The notes under the pieces are model-generated. The model saw only the letters and a list, made by a program, of their open reading frames with translations, searched no databases and had not been told where the DNA came from. From ZC4RG25 sp023428365 (GTDB lineage Bacteria > Pseudomonadota > Alphaproteobacteria > Rhizobiales > Hyphomicrobiaceae): 64,000 nucleotides of DNA. The stretch covers positions 124,001 through 188,000 of the forward strand of contig JBNOAI010000010.1 of NCBI GenBank assembly GCA_050283925.1, in the 5' to 3' direction. Below, one piece after another: positions 17,688 through 27,056 of this stretch. Position 1 is the stretch's first letter; each line of letters begins with the position of its first letter. The translations under genes were made by a program, and so were the position numbers.

Positions 17688-18079
17688 ATTCACTCATCCT
17701 GCGCACCAGCAGCCGCCTCATTCTACCCGCAGCGCTTATCTTTTCGGTCTATGTACTCTTGCGTGGGCACAATGAGCCTGGTGGCGGTTTCATCGGTGGG
17801 CTGATCGCGGCGGCGGGCTTGACTGTTCACGCGCTGCCTCGCGGTCGCGAAGCGTTGCTCTCGACGCTGCGGATGTCACCGAAAATGTTGATTGGTATCG
17901 GCCTTACGCTTGGGCTCCTTTCAGGCGCACCCGGCCTGCTTCTCAACATGCCCTACCTGACGCATCAGTGGTGGGCGCCAAACCTGGGAATTGGAACGAC
18001 ACTAGCGTTTGACGTCGGGGTGTATCTGACCGTCATCGGTTCAATCCTGACCTTCTTTTCCTATTATTCGGAGGATTGA
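17684..18079 (+). CDS. mnhB: Na+/H+ antiporter subunit B
   Basis: A 131-residue membrane protein with about four helices and the family motif RGHNEPGGGFIGGLIAAAG. It starts at GTG 17684, overlapping the mnhA stop by 4 bp. It is part of the seven-gene antiporter operon, and its gene order matches known Mrp operons. Confidence 0.93.
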   Translation: MNSLILRTSSRLILPAALIFSVYVLLRGHNEPGGGFIGGLIAAAGLTVHALPRGREALLSTLRMSPKMLIGIGLTLGLLSGAPGLLLNMPYLTHQWWAPNLGIGTTLAFDVGVYLTVIGSILTFFSYYSED

Positions 18080-18080
18080 G

Positions 18081-18491
18081 GTGGAGCCGGTATATGCTCT
18101 CGCATTCGGCGTGATGGTGGCCGTGGCCGCCTATCTGATCATGTCACGCAACGTCTTGCGAATCGTGCTTGGTTTGCTGGTTCTCAGCAACGCAGCCAAT
18201 CTTTCTATTTTCATCTCCGGGCGCCTGGAGACGCGGGTCCCACCGATCGTCGAACTGGGTGAAACAGCGATTACATTGAGCGCCAACCCGCTGCCGCAGG
18301 CGCTGATTTTGACGGCCATCGTTATCTCATTCTCTCTCGTGGCATTCACTGTGGTGCTGTTCGAAAGCGCCCATCGGCGTCTCGGGACCTTGGACACCGA
18401 GAAGATGCGTATCGCCGAACCGCCGCCAAATATCGGCGCCAATCCGGATTTGTCGAAGTCTGCGCACACGACTAAGGAATTCGTGTCGTGA
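18081..18491 (+). CDS. mnhC: Na+/H+ antiporter subunit C
   Basis: A 136-residue NuoK-like membrane subunit with three helices (about 5-24, 30-48, 74-96) and the motif NVLRIVLGLLVLSNAANL. It starts with GTG 1 bp after the mnhB stop. The polar C-terminal tail (about 105-136) is longer than in complex I NuoK and is usual for MnhC. Confidence 0.93.
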   Translation: MEPVYALAFGVMVAVAAYLIMSRNVLRIVLGLLVLSNAANLSIFISGRLETRVPPIVELGETAITLSANPLPQALILTAIVISFSLVAFTVVLFESAHRRLGTLDTEKMRIAEPPPNIGANPDLSKSAHTTKEFVS

Positions 18492-20032
18492 GAATTCACT
18501 TGCTGCTCACCCTACCGATCGTCTTCCCGCTCGCTGGCATAGCCTTGTGTGCGCTGCTATGGAACCGTCCTCGCGCTCAACGCATCGTCAGCCTGAGTGC
18601 AAGCGCAGGACTGTTCGCTTCTTCGATCTGCCTACTAAACGCCACCTATGATGGAACCGTACTGGCAACTCAGTTCGGTAACTGGCCTGCGCCTTTCGGC
18701 ATCACCTTTGTCGCTGACATGCTCTCCGCCGCCATGGTTCTGATAACGGGCGTCATGGCGGTAGCGGTCGGTGTCTACGGGTTGGCCAATGATCCAGAAC
18801 CATTTGAGCGCGCATTCTATCATCCCCTGTATCAAGGCCTCCTTTTCGGCGTGACAGGCGCATTTCTGACCGGCGACATCTTCAATCTCTACGTCTGGTT
18901 CGAGATCATGCTGATCTCGTCCTTCGGGTTGCTGGCGCTCGGAGGCCGCAGAGCCCAGCTTGACGCAGGCGTGAAATACGTAGCCCTCAACTTGGTTGCG
19001 ACGACCTTGTTCCTGACTGCGGTCGGCTTCCTCTACGGTTTGACTGGAACGCTTAATATGGCTGATCTCGCCCGCGTGCTGCCAACGGTCGAGAACCAGG
19101 GTTTGGTCACCGCCCTGTCTATTCTGTTTCTCGTTACCTTCGGTGCCAAGGCCGCCGTGTTCCCATTGTTCTTCTGGCTGCCGGCTGCGTATCACACGAC
19201 ATCTGCGCCGATTGTTGCGATCTTCGCCGCGCTGCTAACCAAGGTCGGCGTTTATGCCATAATCCGCACGTTCACGCTGATGTTCGATGGCGACAGCGGA
19301 TACACGGCGCCGATTGTCGGCACTATCGCGGCGTTGACGATGATTACGGGCGTTCTTGGCGCAGCAGCGCATTTTGACATCCGCCGCATCCTCTCGTTCC
19401 ACATCATCAGCCAGATCGGCTATATGCTGTTTGGAATAGCTATTGCCACGCCGCTGGCGATCGCCGGATCAATCCTCTACGTCATCCACCACATTATCGT
19501 GAAGGCCAACCTGTTCCTGATCGCCGGCGCTGTGAATCGCGCAGGCGGCTCTTTCCACCTGAAAGACCTCGGAGGCCTCTATTCCGGCCTGCCTCTGCTG
19601 GGCGTCTTATTTCTAATTCCCGCTCTTTCTCTTGCCGGGCTGCCGCCCCTGTCTGGCTTCTGGTCCAAGTATGCCGTGATCAAGGCCAGCCTCGACGCTG
19701 GTCACATTGCGCTCGCGGCTGCCGGTCTGCTTGTCGGCCTCTTGACCCTCTACTCTATGCTCAAGATATGGAACGAAGCATTCTGGAAGGCAGCACCAGA
19801 TTCCACCAGCACCACGATTGAAATATGGCGCCGCGACTCGCGTCGCAGGGCGTTGATGCTGACCCCGATTATCTCACTTTGTTTGATGACACTTACGATC
19901 GGCCTGTACGCCGAGCCATTCGTGGATTTCTCGATGCGTGCAGCAACTCAGCTTATCGATAAATCTGCCTACATCAACGCAGTGTTTGGAACCAACATCA
20001 ATCTCGCGCAGGTCCCCTATGACGGCAGCTAA
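18488..20032 (+). CDS. mnhD: Na+/H+ antiporter subunit D
   Basis: A 514-residue NuoN/NuoM-like membrane subunit. Conserved parts include YVWFEIMLISSFGLLALGG with the key Glu, FGAKAAVFPLFFWLPAAYHT and an HIISQIGYMLFGIA helix. It forms one of the ion-translocating channels of the complex. It starts at GTG 18488, overlapping the mnhC stop, and its own end overlaps mnhE by 14 bp. Confidence 0.95.
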   Translation: MRIHLLLTLPIVFPLAGIALCALLWNRPRAQRIVSLSASAGLFASSICLLNATYDGTVLATQFGNWPAPFGITFVADMLSAAMVLITGVMAVAVGVYGLANDPEPFERAFYHPLYQGLLFGVTGAFLTGDIFNLYVWFEIMLISSFGLLALGGRRAQLDAGVKYVALNLVATTLFLTAVGFLYGLTGTLNMADLARVLPTVENQGLVTALSILFLVTFGAKAAVFPLFFWLPAAYHTTSAPIVAIFAALLTKVGVYAIIRTFTLMFDGDSGYTAPIVGTIAALTMITGVLGAAAHFDIRRILSFHIISQIGYMLFGIAIATPLAIAGSILYVIHHIIVKANLFLIAGAVNRAGGSFHLKDLGGLYSGLPLLGVLFLIPALSLAGLPPLSGFWSKYAVIKASLDAGHIALAAAGLLVGLLTLYSMLKIWNEAFWKAAPDSTSTTIEIWRRDSRRRALMLTPIISLCLMTLTIGLYAEPFVDFSMRAATQLIDKSAYINAVFGTNINLAQVPYDGS

Positions 20033-20348
20033 AACTGTTACTGCCTGGATTCAGTTGCACGGGCTGTTCTTCCGTGAGCTTGTCTTGTCGGTCAAAGACG
20101 TCGCCGCCACGGTGCTGAAGCCCGATCGGCCGATACGATCGGCGATCATCGCAATTCCACTCGATGTCAAGAGTGACGAGGGCATCACACTACTGGCGAA
20201 CATGATAACTCTGACGCCTGGGACGACCAGCCTCCATGTCAACCAAGGCCGATCGACACTATATGCTCACGTTATGAGCATGTCCGATGAGAGCGTCATG
20301 CAGATCAAGAATGGCTTCGAGCGCCGTGTACGCGAGGTGCTGTCATGA
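20019..20348 (+). CDS. mnhE: Na+/H+ antiporter subunit E (short form)
   Basis: A 109-residue subunit with the family motif KSDEGITLLANMITLTPGTT. Typical MnhE proteins have about 160 residues with two hydrophobic N-terminal helices. Here the ATG at 20019 lies inside mnhD and those helices are missing, so the protein begins near the second amphipathic segment. No upstream start in this frame would restore the helices. It may be a natural short form or a shortened one. Confidence 0.85.
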   Translation: MTAAKTVTAWIQLHGLFFRELVLSVKDVAATVLKPDRPIRSAIIAIPLDVKSDEGITLLANMITLTPGTTSLHVNQGRSTLYAHVMSMSDESVMQIKNGFERRVREVLS

Positions 20349-20638
20349 GTGCAGAAGACCTGCTGGCGGTCGGAGTTACGGTCGCTGGAATTTTACTTGT
20401 CGCATCCATGATTTGTGCCGCTATCCGTATTGTCCGTGGCCCGGGTGGCCCCGACCGCGTTCTCGCTCTCGACCTGATCGGCTTGCTCGGCGTCGCCGCA
20501 ACCGGACTTGCAGTCGTGATATCTGGCTCAACCGCATTCATGGATATTGCTCTCGGAGTAGCGCTCGTCGGCTTCCTGGCCACGGTGGCATTCGCGAGCT
20601 TCATAGAACGCGGCTCAATCGATGAGGAGAAACGATGA
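20345..20638 (+). CDS. mnhF: Na+/H+ antiporter subunit F
   Basis: A 97-residue protein with three hydrophobic helices and the MnhF motif RIVRGPGGPDRVLALDLIG. It overlaps mnhE at its start and mnhG at its end by 4 bp each. It is needed for assembly of the antiporter. Confidence 0.93.
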   Translation: MSAEDLLAVGVTVAGILLVASMICAAIRIVRGPGGPDRVLALDLIGLLGVAATGLAVVISGSTAFMDIALGVALVGFLATVAFASFIERGSIDEEKR

Positions 20639-21039
20639 TCACAGCCTTGATATCCACGATCTTTCTTATCTTCGGGGCAGTGATTTGCCTGATTGCTGCG
20701 GTCGGAGTGCTTCGTCTCCCAGATTTCTTCCTGCGTATGCATGCGGCAACGAAGGCAGGTGTTGTCGGATCAGGCTTGATCCTCATCGGCGTCGCGTTCG
20801 CTTATCCATCTATCGAAATGTCCATAAAAGTCTGCCTTGCGGTAACGTTCCTGCTCCTTACCACGCCCGTTGCCGGACATCTGCTGGCGCGAGCGGGCTA
20901 CGTCGCGGGCGTGCCGCTATGGAGCGGCACCGTTCACGACGATCTCAATGGGGAATTGCCGCGCGGAAATTTCGAACGTTCCTCCGAGATCGCGGACAGC
21001 AAAATATCTAGGGCTGCGAAATTGCCGCGCCCAGGTTGA
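20635..21039 (+). CDS. mnhG: Na+/H+ antiporter subunit G
   Basis: A 134-residue protein with three helices and the family motif VLRLPDFFLRMHAATKAG. It is the last gene of the A-G set. The C-terminal 30 residues are polar and vary in the family. The histidine kinase gene follows in the same direction about 56 bp later, so the transcript may continue. Confidence 0.93.
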   Translation: MITALISTIFLIFGAVICLIAAVGVLRLPDFFLRMHAATKAGVVGSGLILIGVAFAYPSIEMSIKVCLAVTFLLLTTPVAGHLLARAGYVAGVPLWSGTVHDDLNGELPRGNFERSSEIADSKISRAAKLPRPG

Positions 21040-21095
21040 GTTTGCGCTGCAGGACTACATTTTTCTGGCGAATTGAGCATTTTGGAGTGCCAGTT

Positions 21096-22517
21096 GTGCG
21101 GGCATTGTTACACGGAATGTCAGCCACTATGCGATTGCCGCTGCTGGCGGCTGCGATGATCTTTATTGCCGCTGTCACATCCACTCAATTAGCCATCTTT
21201 ATCATGTCCAAGCAATCCGACCGGCAGGTGGAGGTGCTCGGTCAGGTTTACCTCGATGGTTTGTTAGCCGCTCTTTTGCCCTTCGTCACTGATGATGACC
21301 ATTCGAATACTCAGCAGGTGTTTCGTCGGGCGCTTGAGTTTCATCAAGGCGTTGTTGATCGCCGGTTGATCTTTCTCGACTCCGATCGACGCCCGGTCGC
21401 GGATGTCGCCCGGGAGGGCAGCCCGGACGACCCGACCATTCCTACACAAGTTGGCATGACGCCGAGCGGTCTCGTCCGTACAGATAATGATTACATCTGG
21501 ATTTGGCGCGAACTTGAGCATAGCGGCCAGCACTACGGTATCGTCGCCGCGAACCTCGACGTGTCCTCGCTCGAAGGCGGTCGCGGCCTATTGCGCGTTG
21601 CTCTCCTGCTGTTCGACCTCGCCTTCAGCTTCGTATGCGCCGTCATCGGCTTCTTTATGGTGCAGCGTATTCAGAAGCCCGTGACGCTTATTGCGAGACG
21701 ATTGTATGAAGCCGTTTCCGGCTCGCCCAAGCCGATCTCGGAAACCGACATGCCACGCAGTGATCCCGAGGCAGTCCGTATGTTCCATGCCTTCAACGCA
21801 ATGGCTCATGCGGCGCGGGAGCGCGAAAAGCTGCTGGCTCACATCGCCGAACAGGAACGAGAAGCAATTCTCGGTCGCATCATCGCGACCCTTGCGCATG
21901 AAATCCGTAATCCGCTCGGTGGCATGAGGACGGCGATCAGCACACTCAAACGGTTCGGGGACAGACCTGCGACACGAGAAGAGGCGGTCGGCTTTCTGGA
22001 TCGCGGCGTGCACACGCTCGAAGAAGTCGTCAGTGCGACGTTGGCAAGTCATCGCGCCCCTCCACGGTGGCGATGGCTTTCCCGTCAGGACTTTGAGGAC
22101 CTGAGACTTCTTGTCGAAGCAGACGGACGTTCGCGCAACATTTCAATTGTCGTTACCCTCGACATGGATGACGCGGTCCCCATCGCAGCACTCGAGGTCC
22201 GCCAGGTACTACTCAATTTACTGCTTAATGCTGTTCGAGCATCGCCTGAGGGCGCAACTGTCAGACTAGATGCTACAGCCAGCGATCAGACCTTGGCTAT
22301 TGTCGTGGAGGATGACGGTGCGGGGCTGAAGCAGGATCTCGTGCGTTCCATCGAAGCGGGCACCGTGAGCAGCGATGATACACCCGGACTCGGCATTACG
22401 ATTGTGACCAAATTGGTGAAACGCCTGCAAGGGCAATTGTCCGTCCGAACAGAGCTTGGCCACGGCACCACCATCTTCCTGAAGTTTCCCTTTCAGAGAG
22501 AATATTTGCCGGCATGA
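21096..22517 (+). CDS. sensor histidine kinase
   Basis: About 473 residues from GTG 21096, which has GGAG 8 bp upstream; ATG 21117 or TTG 21036 are alternatives. Two membrane helices (near residues 15-35 and 168-190) enclose a periplasmic sensor of about 130 residues, followed by a HAMP segment. The H box is LAHEIRNPLGGM, the N box LNLLLNAVRAS, and the ATP lid contains DDGAGL and GLGITI. It overlaps the response regulator gene by 4 bp and lies behind the antiporter operon. The signal is unknown; Na+, pH or a transported solute are guesses. Confidence 0.92.
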   Translation: MRALLHGMSATMRLPLLAAAMIFIAAVTSTQLAIFIMSKQSDRQVEVLGQVYLDGLLAALLPFVTDDDHSNTQQVFRRALEFHQGVVDRRLIFLDSDRRPVADVAREGSPDDPTIPTQVGMTPSGLVRTDNDYIWIWRELEHSGQHYGIVAANLDVSSLEGGRGLLRVALLLFDLAFSFVCAVIGFFMVQRIQKPVTLIARRLYEAVSGSPKPISETDMPRSDPEAVRMFHAFNAMAHAAREREKLLAHIAEQEREAILGRIIATLAHEIRNPLGGMRTAISTLKRFGDRPATREEAVGFLDRGVHTLEEVVSATLASHRAPPRWRWLSRQDFEDLRLLVEADGRSRNISIVVTLDMDDAVPIAALEVRQVLLNLLLNAVRASPEGATVRLDATASDQTLAIVVEDDGAGLKQDLVRSIEAGTVSSDDTPGLGITIVTKLVKRLQGQLSVRTELGHGTTIFLKFPFQREYLPA

Positions 22518-23821
22518 AACGTGGATCCACGCAAATACTGATTGTCGAGGATGATGCGATACTGGGTGGCGCGGTTGTTCAACGACTGAAACTTGAGGGC
22601 TTCGATGTCGTCTGGGCTCAGAGTTGCGCCGAGGCGCTTCTGGCGATGAAGCGTCAACCACCCGATTTCATTTTATCAGATATTGTCCTTCCCGATGGCT
22701 CCGGTGAAGATCTGTACCGGAGGGCACAGCCCTTTCTGGGGAATACACCGATCGTCTTTGCCACCGCCTTCGGCGAAATCGAGCAAGCCGTACGGCTCAT
22801 GAAAGCCGGAGCTGATGACTATGTCACCAAGCCGTATGACGTAGACGAGGTTGTTTACGGTATCCGCAAGCGTCTTTCAATTACCGAACCTTTGGACACA
22901 GGCGATACTGCCATCGAAATTGGTCTTTCCCCCGCCACGCGATTGATCTCCGAACAGTTGCGCCGTGCAGCGGATGCTGGTCTTACAGTCCTGATCACTG
23001 GAGAAACCGGGACCGGCAAAGAAGTCGCAGCGCGCTATCTGCACGCACGTTCGTCTCGCGCGCAGGCCCCATTCGTCGCGGTGAACTGTGCTGCAGTGCC
23101 TGATGAATTGCTCGAGAGTCAGTTCTTCGGCCATGAGCGGGGTGCGTTTACCGGCGCTACGCAATCTCACGTTGGATATTTTGAGGAAACCAGTAGCGGA
23201 ACCCTGTTTCTCGACGAGATCGGAGAGCTGGACGCAAAGCTTCAGGCCGCGTTATTGCGAGTTTTGCAGGATGGGATTTTCCGACCAATTGGATCCCGTA
23301 AGGATCGACGCTTTTCAGGGCGCATCATTGCTGCAACCAACGCTGACCTCGATCAACTGCGGCTTCAAAGAGCATTCCGCGATGATCTCTATTATCGCTT
23401 GTCAGTGGTTGAGATCCACCTTCCTTCATTGCGCAAGCGGCCCAGTGAAATCGAGCACCTCTCAACAAAATTCCTGAAAGAGTTTGCTGCTCGTGCAGGC
23501 CGCAGGGATCTGCATTTATCTGATGAAGCGATGTCAGCACTTCTCGCATATGCTTGGCCGGGCAATATCCGGGAACTGCGGAACAGACTCGAGCGAGCAA
23601 GCGCGCTCTCTCGTGAAGATGTCCTCGCAGTCCGCGATATCTTTCCGGAAGCTGCTCTGGACGAGATCGGCTCACAGACCTTGGCGGACGCAAGAAGACT
23701 GGCAGAGGCTGAGCAAATCGAGCGAGCGTTGGCGGCGTCGCAGGGACGAGTCGGTGAGGCTGCCAAGCGTCTCGGTGTATCTCGTACCACGCTCTGGAAG
23801 CGGCGCGGACGTCACGATTAG
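22514..23821 (+). CDS. NtrC-family sigma-54-dependent response regulator
   Basis: A 435-residue regulator. The receiver domain (about 5-120) has acidic residues near 12-14, the phosphoacceptor D56 in ILSDIVLPDG and the usual Lys in TKPYD. The AAA+ domain has Walker A GETGTGKE, the GAFTGA loop that touches sigma-54 and the R-finger region DDLYYRLSVVEI. The C-terminus is a Fis-type helix-turn-helix (VGEAAKRLGVSRTTLWKR). It is coupled to the kinase by a 4-bp overlap. Target promoters are not evident; the TRAP operon immediately downstream on the other strand is one candidate. Confidence 0.94.
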   Translation: MKRGSTQILIVEDDAILGGAVVQRLKLEGFDVVWAQSCAEALLAMKRQPPDFILSDIVLPDGSGEDLYRRAQPFLGNTPIVFATAFGEIEQAVRLMKAGADDYVTKPYDVDEVVYGIRKRLSITEPLDTGDTAIEIGLSPATRLISEQLRRAADAGLTVLITGETGTGKEVAARYLHARSSRAQAPFVAVNCAAVPDELLESQFFGHERGAFTGATQSHVGYFEETSSGTLFLDEIGELDAKLQAALLRVLQDGIFRPIGSRKDRRFSGRIIAATNADLDQLRLQRAFRDDLYYRLSVVEIHLPSLRKRPSEIEHLSTKFLKEFAARAGRRDLHLSDEAMSALLAYAWPGNIRELRNRLERASALSREDVLAVRDIFPEAALDEIGSQTLADARRLAEAEQIERALAASQGRVGEAAKRLGVSRTTLWKRRGRHD

Positions 23822-23846
23822 TGCTTGCCCAGTCACTTAACTGGAC

Positions 23847-25058
23847 TCATTCGGCCAGCAACTCCGCTAACTCGGCGTCTTGCGGAACGCTACCAAGCTG
23901 CCGCACGCGATTAGGCATATCGCGATAGATCTTCATGTCCTTGTAGCCGTGCCCGGTCACCATGCAGACAATGGTGGCGTTGCTTGGAATACGCCCTGTA
24001 GCCAGCAGCGCACGCACCGCGGCAAACGAACTGGCGCCGGTCGGCTCGGCCAACAGCCCCATGCGATGGGCCAGCGTCGACATCGCATCTCGCAGGTCAT
24101 CATCGCTGACGGCAACGGCGAGGCCGCCCGTTTCGCGCAGCAGACGGAGGGTATAGCTGCCGTCACGTTCGTAACCGATCAGTGGATCGGAGATGCCTGA
24201 TGCAATCGTATTCGGCTCATCCCAGGCTGTTACACGCTCCGCCCCTTCATCAAAGGCGCGGACGATCGGCGCGCAACCGGCTGCTTGTACTGCTACAAGC
24301 TTCGGCGCTTTACCGGAGCCGTGCTCAGCGAAACCCTGTATAATTCCCTTCACCAATGGCCCGGCGCCTGTCGGCACAGTGACGTAGTCCGGCACCACGC
24401 CGCCAAGCTGCACTGCGAGTTCCTCGCCGACGAGCTTGAGGGCATCCACACCATACGGGTTGAGAAAGGTCGTTGTGACGTTGATCAGACCCTGGTCCCT
24501 GGCGAGCCGCACGGCAACGTCGTACGCGTAGCTGTAGTGACCATCAACTTTGACCAGCTGTGCGCCATAAGCTGCAATCTGCGTTAGCTTCTCCTCTGGC
24601 GTATGCGCTGGCACCACGACGATCGCCTTCACACCGGCGCGTGCGGCATAAGCCGAGGTTGAGGCACCAGCATTGCCACTCGATGCACACACGATACCTG
24701 CATAGTCGTGCTGTTTCGCCCAGCTTACGGCAGCGCTGATCAGTCGATCCTTGAAAGATCCTGTGGGATTGGCTGTTTCATCTTTGAGCCAGATCTGTCC
24801 CGTGAATCCAGGAAGCGTTTGTTCCAGTCTTTCGCCTCGGTGCAAAGGTGTATTACCCTCGCCCAACGAGACAATTGCCGTCCGATCGCTAACGGACAGG
24901 CGAGCAGCATGGCGCCACATCGTCTCGGCCAGGTAGCAATCACCCTCGGTCGATATCCCGACCGGCGCAACAACCTCCAGGATCCCCTGACAGGCATTGC
25001 AGGCATACCGAGCATCAGCCGGCATCACGTGCCCACAATCAACGCAGCGCAGCTTCAC
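23847..25058 (-). CDS. threonine-synthase-like PLP-dependent enzyme
   Basis: A 403-residue fold-type II PLP enzyme. It begins with a small zinc-ribbon-like part (CVDCGHVMPADARYACNAC) and has the PLP lysine in NPTGSFKDR, the substrate loop ASSGNAGAS and the phosphate-binding region VPTGAGPLVKG. The family includes threonine synthase, but also paralogues such as cysteate synthase and lyases. It lies 18 bp behind a TRAP permease in the same operon, which argues for breakdown of an imported amino-acid-like compound rather than threonine synthesis. The reaction is open. Confidence 0.82.
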   Translation of the reverse strand: MKLRCVDCGHVMPADARYACNACQGILEVVAPVGISTEGDCYLAETMWRHAARLSVSDRTAIVSLGEGNTPLHRGERLEQTLPGFTGQIWLKDETANPTGSFKDRLISAAVSWAKQHDYAGIVCASSGNAGASTSAYAARAGVKAIVVVPAHTPEEKLTQIAAYGAQLVKVDGHYSYAYDVAVRLARDQGLINVTTTFLNPYGVDALKLVGEELAVQLGGVVPDYVTVPTGAGPLVKGIIQGFAEHGSGKAPKLVAVQAAGCAPIVRAFDEGAERVTAWDEPNTIASGISDPLIGYERDGSYTLRLLRETGGLAVAVSDDDLRDAMSTLAHRMGLLAEPTGASSFAAVRALLATGRIPSNATIVCMVTGHGYKDMKIYRDMPNRVRQLGSVPQDAELAELLAE

Positions 25059-25076
25059 GGCGATCCTCTTCCCGCG

Positions 25077-26354
25077 TCAGAGAAGCAATCGCGGCAGCCA
25101 CAGCACGAGCGCCGGCCACAGCGAGACCATGATCAAGACGATCAAATGCGTGATGTAGAACGGGATCGACGCGATGATAGCCCGTTCATAGGACACACCC
25201 GCAATCTGCGTCGCCGTCATTAGAGTCATGCCGACGGGCGGAGTAATATTGGCTAGGTTGAGCGCGAGGATCATCACCATCGCGAAATGCAGCGGATCAA
25301 ATCCCAATTGTATCATTGCCGGAACAAGAACCGGGCCGACGACAACCAGCGCTGGCAACACGTCGAGCACCGTCCCAATCAGGATCAGCAGAGCATTGAC
25401 CAGCATGATCTGGATCGTTGCATCGGTGCTGATCGTGGCGATCATGCTAGCTGCTTCGCGAGCAATACCGGAACGCGTCACAAACCAGCCCAGCACCGTC
25501 GAGGCCGCCAGAAGGAAGAACACCACCCCACTGAACTGAACCGTGACGACAAGGGTCTGCCAGAGCTTGGATAAGGTCAAAGTGCGATAAGCAAAAATGC
25601 CGAGCGCGATCGTGTAGACTGCGGCAAAGGCAGAGGCCTCGGTGACTGTGGTGAAACCGCCGAGAATACCAGCCAGAATGATGAACGGCACCAGCAGCGC
25701 AGGGATCGTCGGAAGAAATGCGCGCGCCGCCGCCCGTAGATTGGTGTCACCATGCCGGGGGAATTTGTACATCCACGCCAGGATGCCGCTTGTGATCAAC
25801 AGCGCAAACGTCATCAACAGACCGGGAATGATACCGGCCGCAAACAGGGACAGCACCGACACGTTCTGGAGTAGCGAGGCATACACGACCATGACGATAC
25901 TCGGCGGGATGATCGGACCAATGATCGATGAGCACGCCGTTACAGCTGCCGCATACTCAGCAGTGTAGCCTTGACGCTTCATGGCCGGAATCATGATCTT
26001 GCCGATCGCAACGGTGTCAGTAATCGCCGCACCTGTCAGTCCAGCAAAGAACAGGCTGACAGCTACGTTGACATGGCTGAGAGCACCACGAATGCGCCCG
26101 AACAAGGCGTTGTTGAAAGCAATGAGCCGCTCCGTCAACCCCGTCTGGTTCATGAGCTCGGCAGTAAAAATGAAGTAGGGAATGGCCATCAGCAAATAGC
26201 CGCTGGTCCCGGAAAACATGCGCTCCGCAACGATCCCGAGAAAATCGGGACCACCCAGCTCCATAGCGCCGGACAGCCCAGACATCACCATTACAACAGC
26301 AATCGGCGTGCCCAGCAGGATCAATAGGACGAATATGCCAATGGCAGAGGTCAC
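25077..26354 (-). CDS. TRAP transporter large permease, DctM type (system 2)
   Basis: A 425-residue protein of about twelve helices with DctM motifs (FFAGLTGAAITDTVAIG, IIGPIIPPSIVMVVY, NLANITPPVGMTL). Its start overlaps the small permease stop by 4 bp. The third gene of a four-gene operon that ends with the PLP enzyme. It couples substrate entry to an ion gradient. Confidence 0.93.
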   Translation of the reverse strand: MTSAIGIFVLLILLGTPIAVVMVMSGLSGAMELGGPDFLGIVAERMFSGTSGYLLMAIPYFIFTAELMNQTGLTERLIAFNNALFGRIRGALSHVNVAVSLFFAGLTGAAITDTVAIGKIMIPAMKRQGYTAEYAAAVTACSSIIGPIIPPSIVMVVYASLLQNVSVLSLFAAGIIPGLLMTFALLITSGILAWMYKFPRHGDTNLRAAARAFLPTIPALLVPFIILAGILGGFTTVTEASAFAAVYTIALGIFAYRTLTLSKLWQTLVVTVQFSGVVFFLLAASTVLGWFVTRSGIAREAASMIATISTDATIQIMLVNALLILIGTVLDVLPALVVVGPVLVPAMIQLGFDPLHFAMVMILALNLANITPPVGMTLMTATQIAGVSYERAIIASIPFYITHLIVLIMVSLWPALVLWLPRLLL

Positions 26355-26935
26355 GCCCGAATGCTCCGTTTCTCTGGTCCTTGGCTCTGATGCCCGAGCT
26401 CCAGACCGGCCTCCCTGAAGTCATCCTCGCTGACACTCATGTCGGTTTCATCAAGAATGTTCGGAGGGTCGAATAGGCGCGCGCCGCACAGGACGTGAAT
26501 CAATAAAACAAGCCCGGTAATCGGCACGGCGCTTGTTACCCAGCGTGAGTGAATCTGAATTTGATCCGATACCATGAAGTAGTCGCGCGAACCGGCTGCG
26601 TAATCATAGCCGAACCAGATCAGCAAAACCGAGAACAGCCCGACGATAATATAGTTCAAGGCCTTTATGACCGACACGATACGTGCAGGAAACAGATCCC
26701 GGAATGACGTCATGGCAATGTGCTCGCCGCGACGAAAGGCGACGGTCAGACTGAGCAAGCCGAGCCACGGAATGAATAGCCGGGCGAGAGAGTACGTCCA
26801 GCTCAGAGCGGCCCCGGTGAAGACCATGTAGAAGAAGCCGATGAACGAGATACTCAACATCACGAGAATGCATCCGACGCAGAATGCGGTCACGACCGCA
26901 TCAACGCCGCTGCTGATACGTTCTGATAGCGGCAT
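26351..26935 (-). CDS. TRAP transporter small permease, DctQ type (system 2)
   Basis: About 194 residues with four helices (about 13-38, 48-66, 88-108, 132-152) typical of DctQ. The ATG at 26935 is used. A TTG start at 26971 is also open, and no strong ribosome site separates them. The C-terminal 40 residues are acidic and cytoplasmic. Coupled to DctM by a 4-bp overlap. Confidence 0.87.
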   Translation of the reverse strand: MPLSERISSGVDAVVTAFCVGCILVMLSISFIGFFYMVFTGAALSWTYSLARLFIPWLGLLSLTVAFRRGEHIAMTSFRDLFPARIVSVIKALNYIIVGLFSVLLIWFGYDYAAGSRDYFMVSDQIQIHSRWVTSAVPITGLVLLIHVLCGARLFDPPNILDETDMSVSEDDFREAGLELGHQSQGPEKRSIRA

Positions 26936-27056
26936 CACAGGACGGTAAGCTCCAAGAGCTTTGGCGCGCAAGTCACCATGTTGGCCGAAAAGGTATCATT
27001 GACCGTTCGTCTCGAAGGAAACCCGGAACCGATCTGATTCCGGGCTTCGAAAATGC

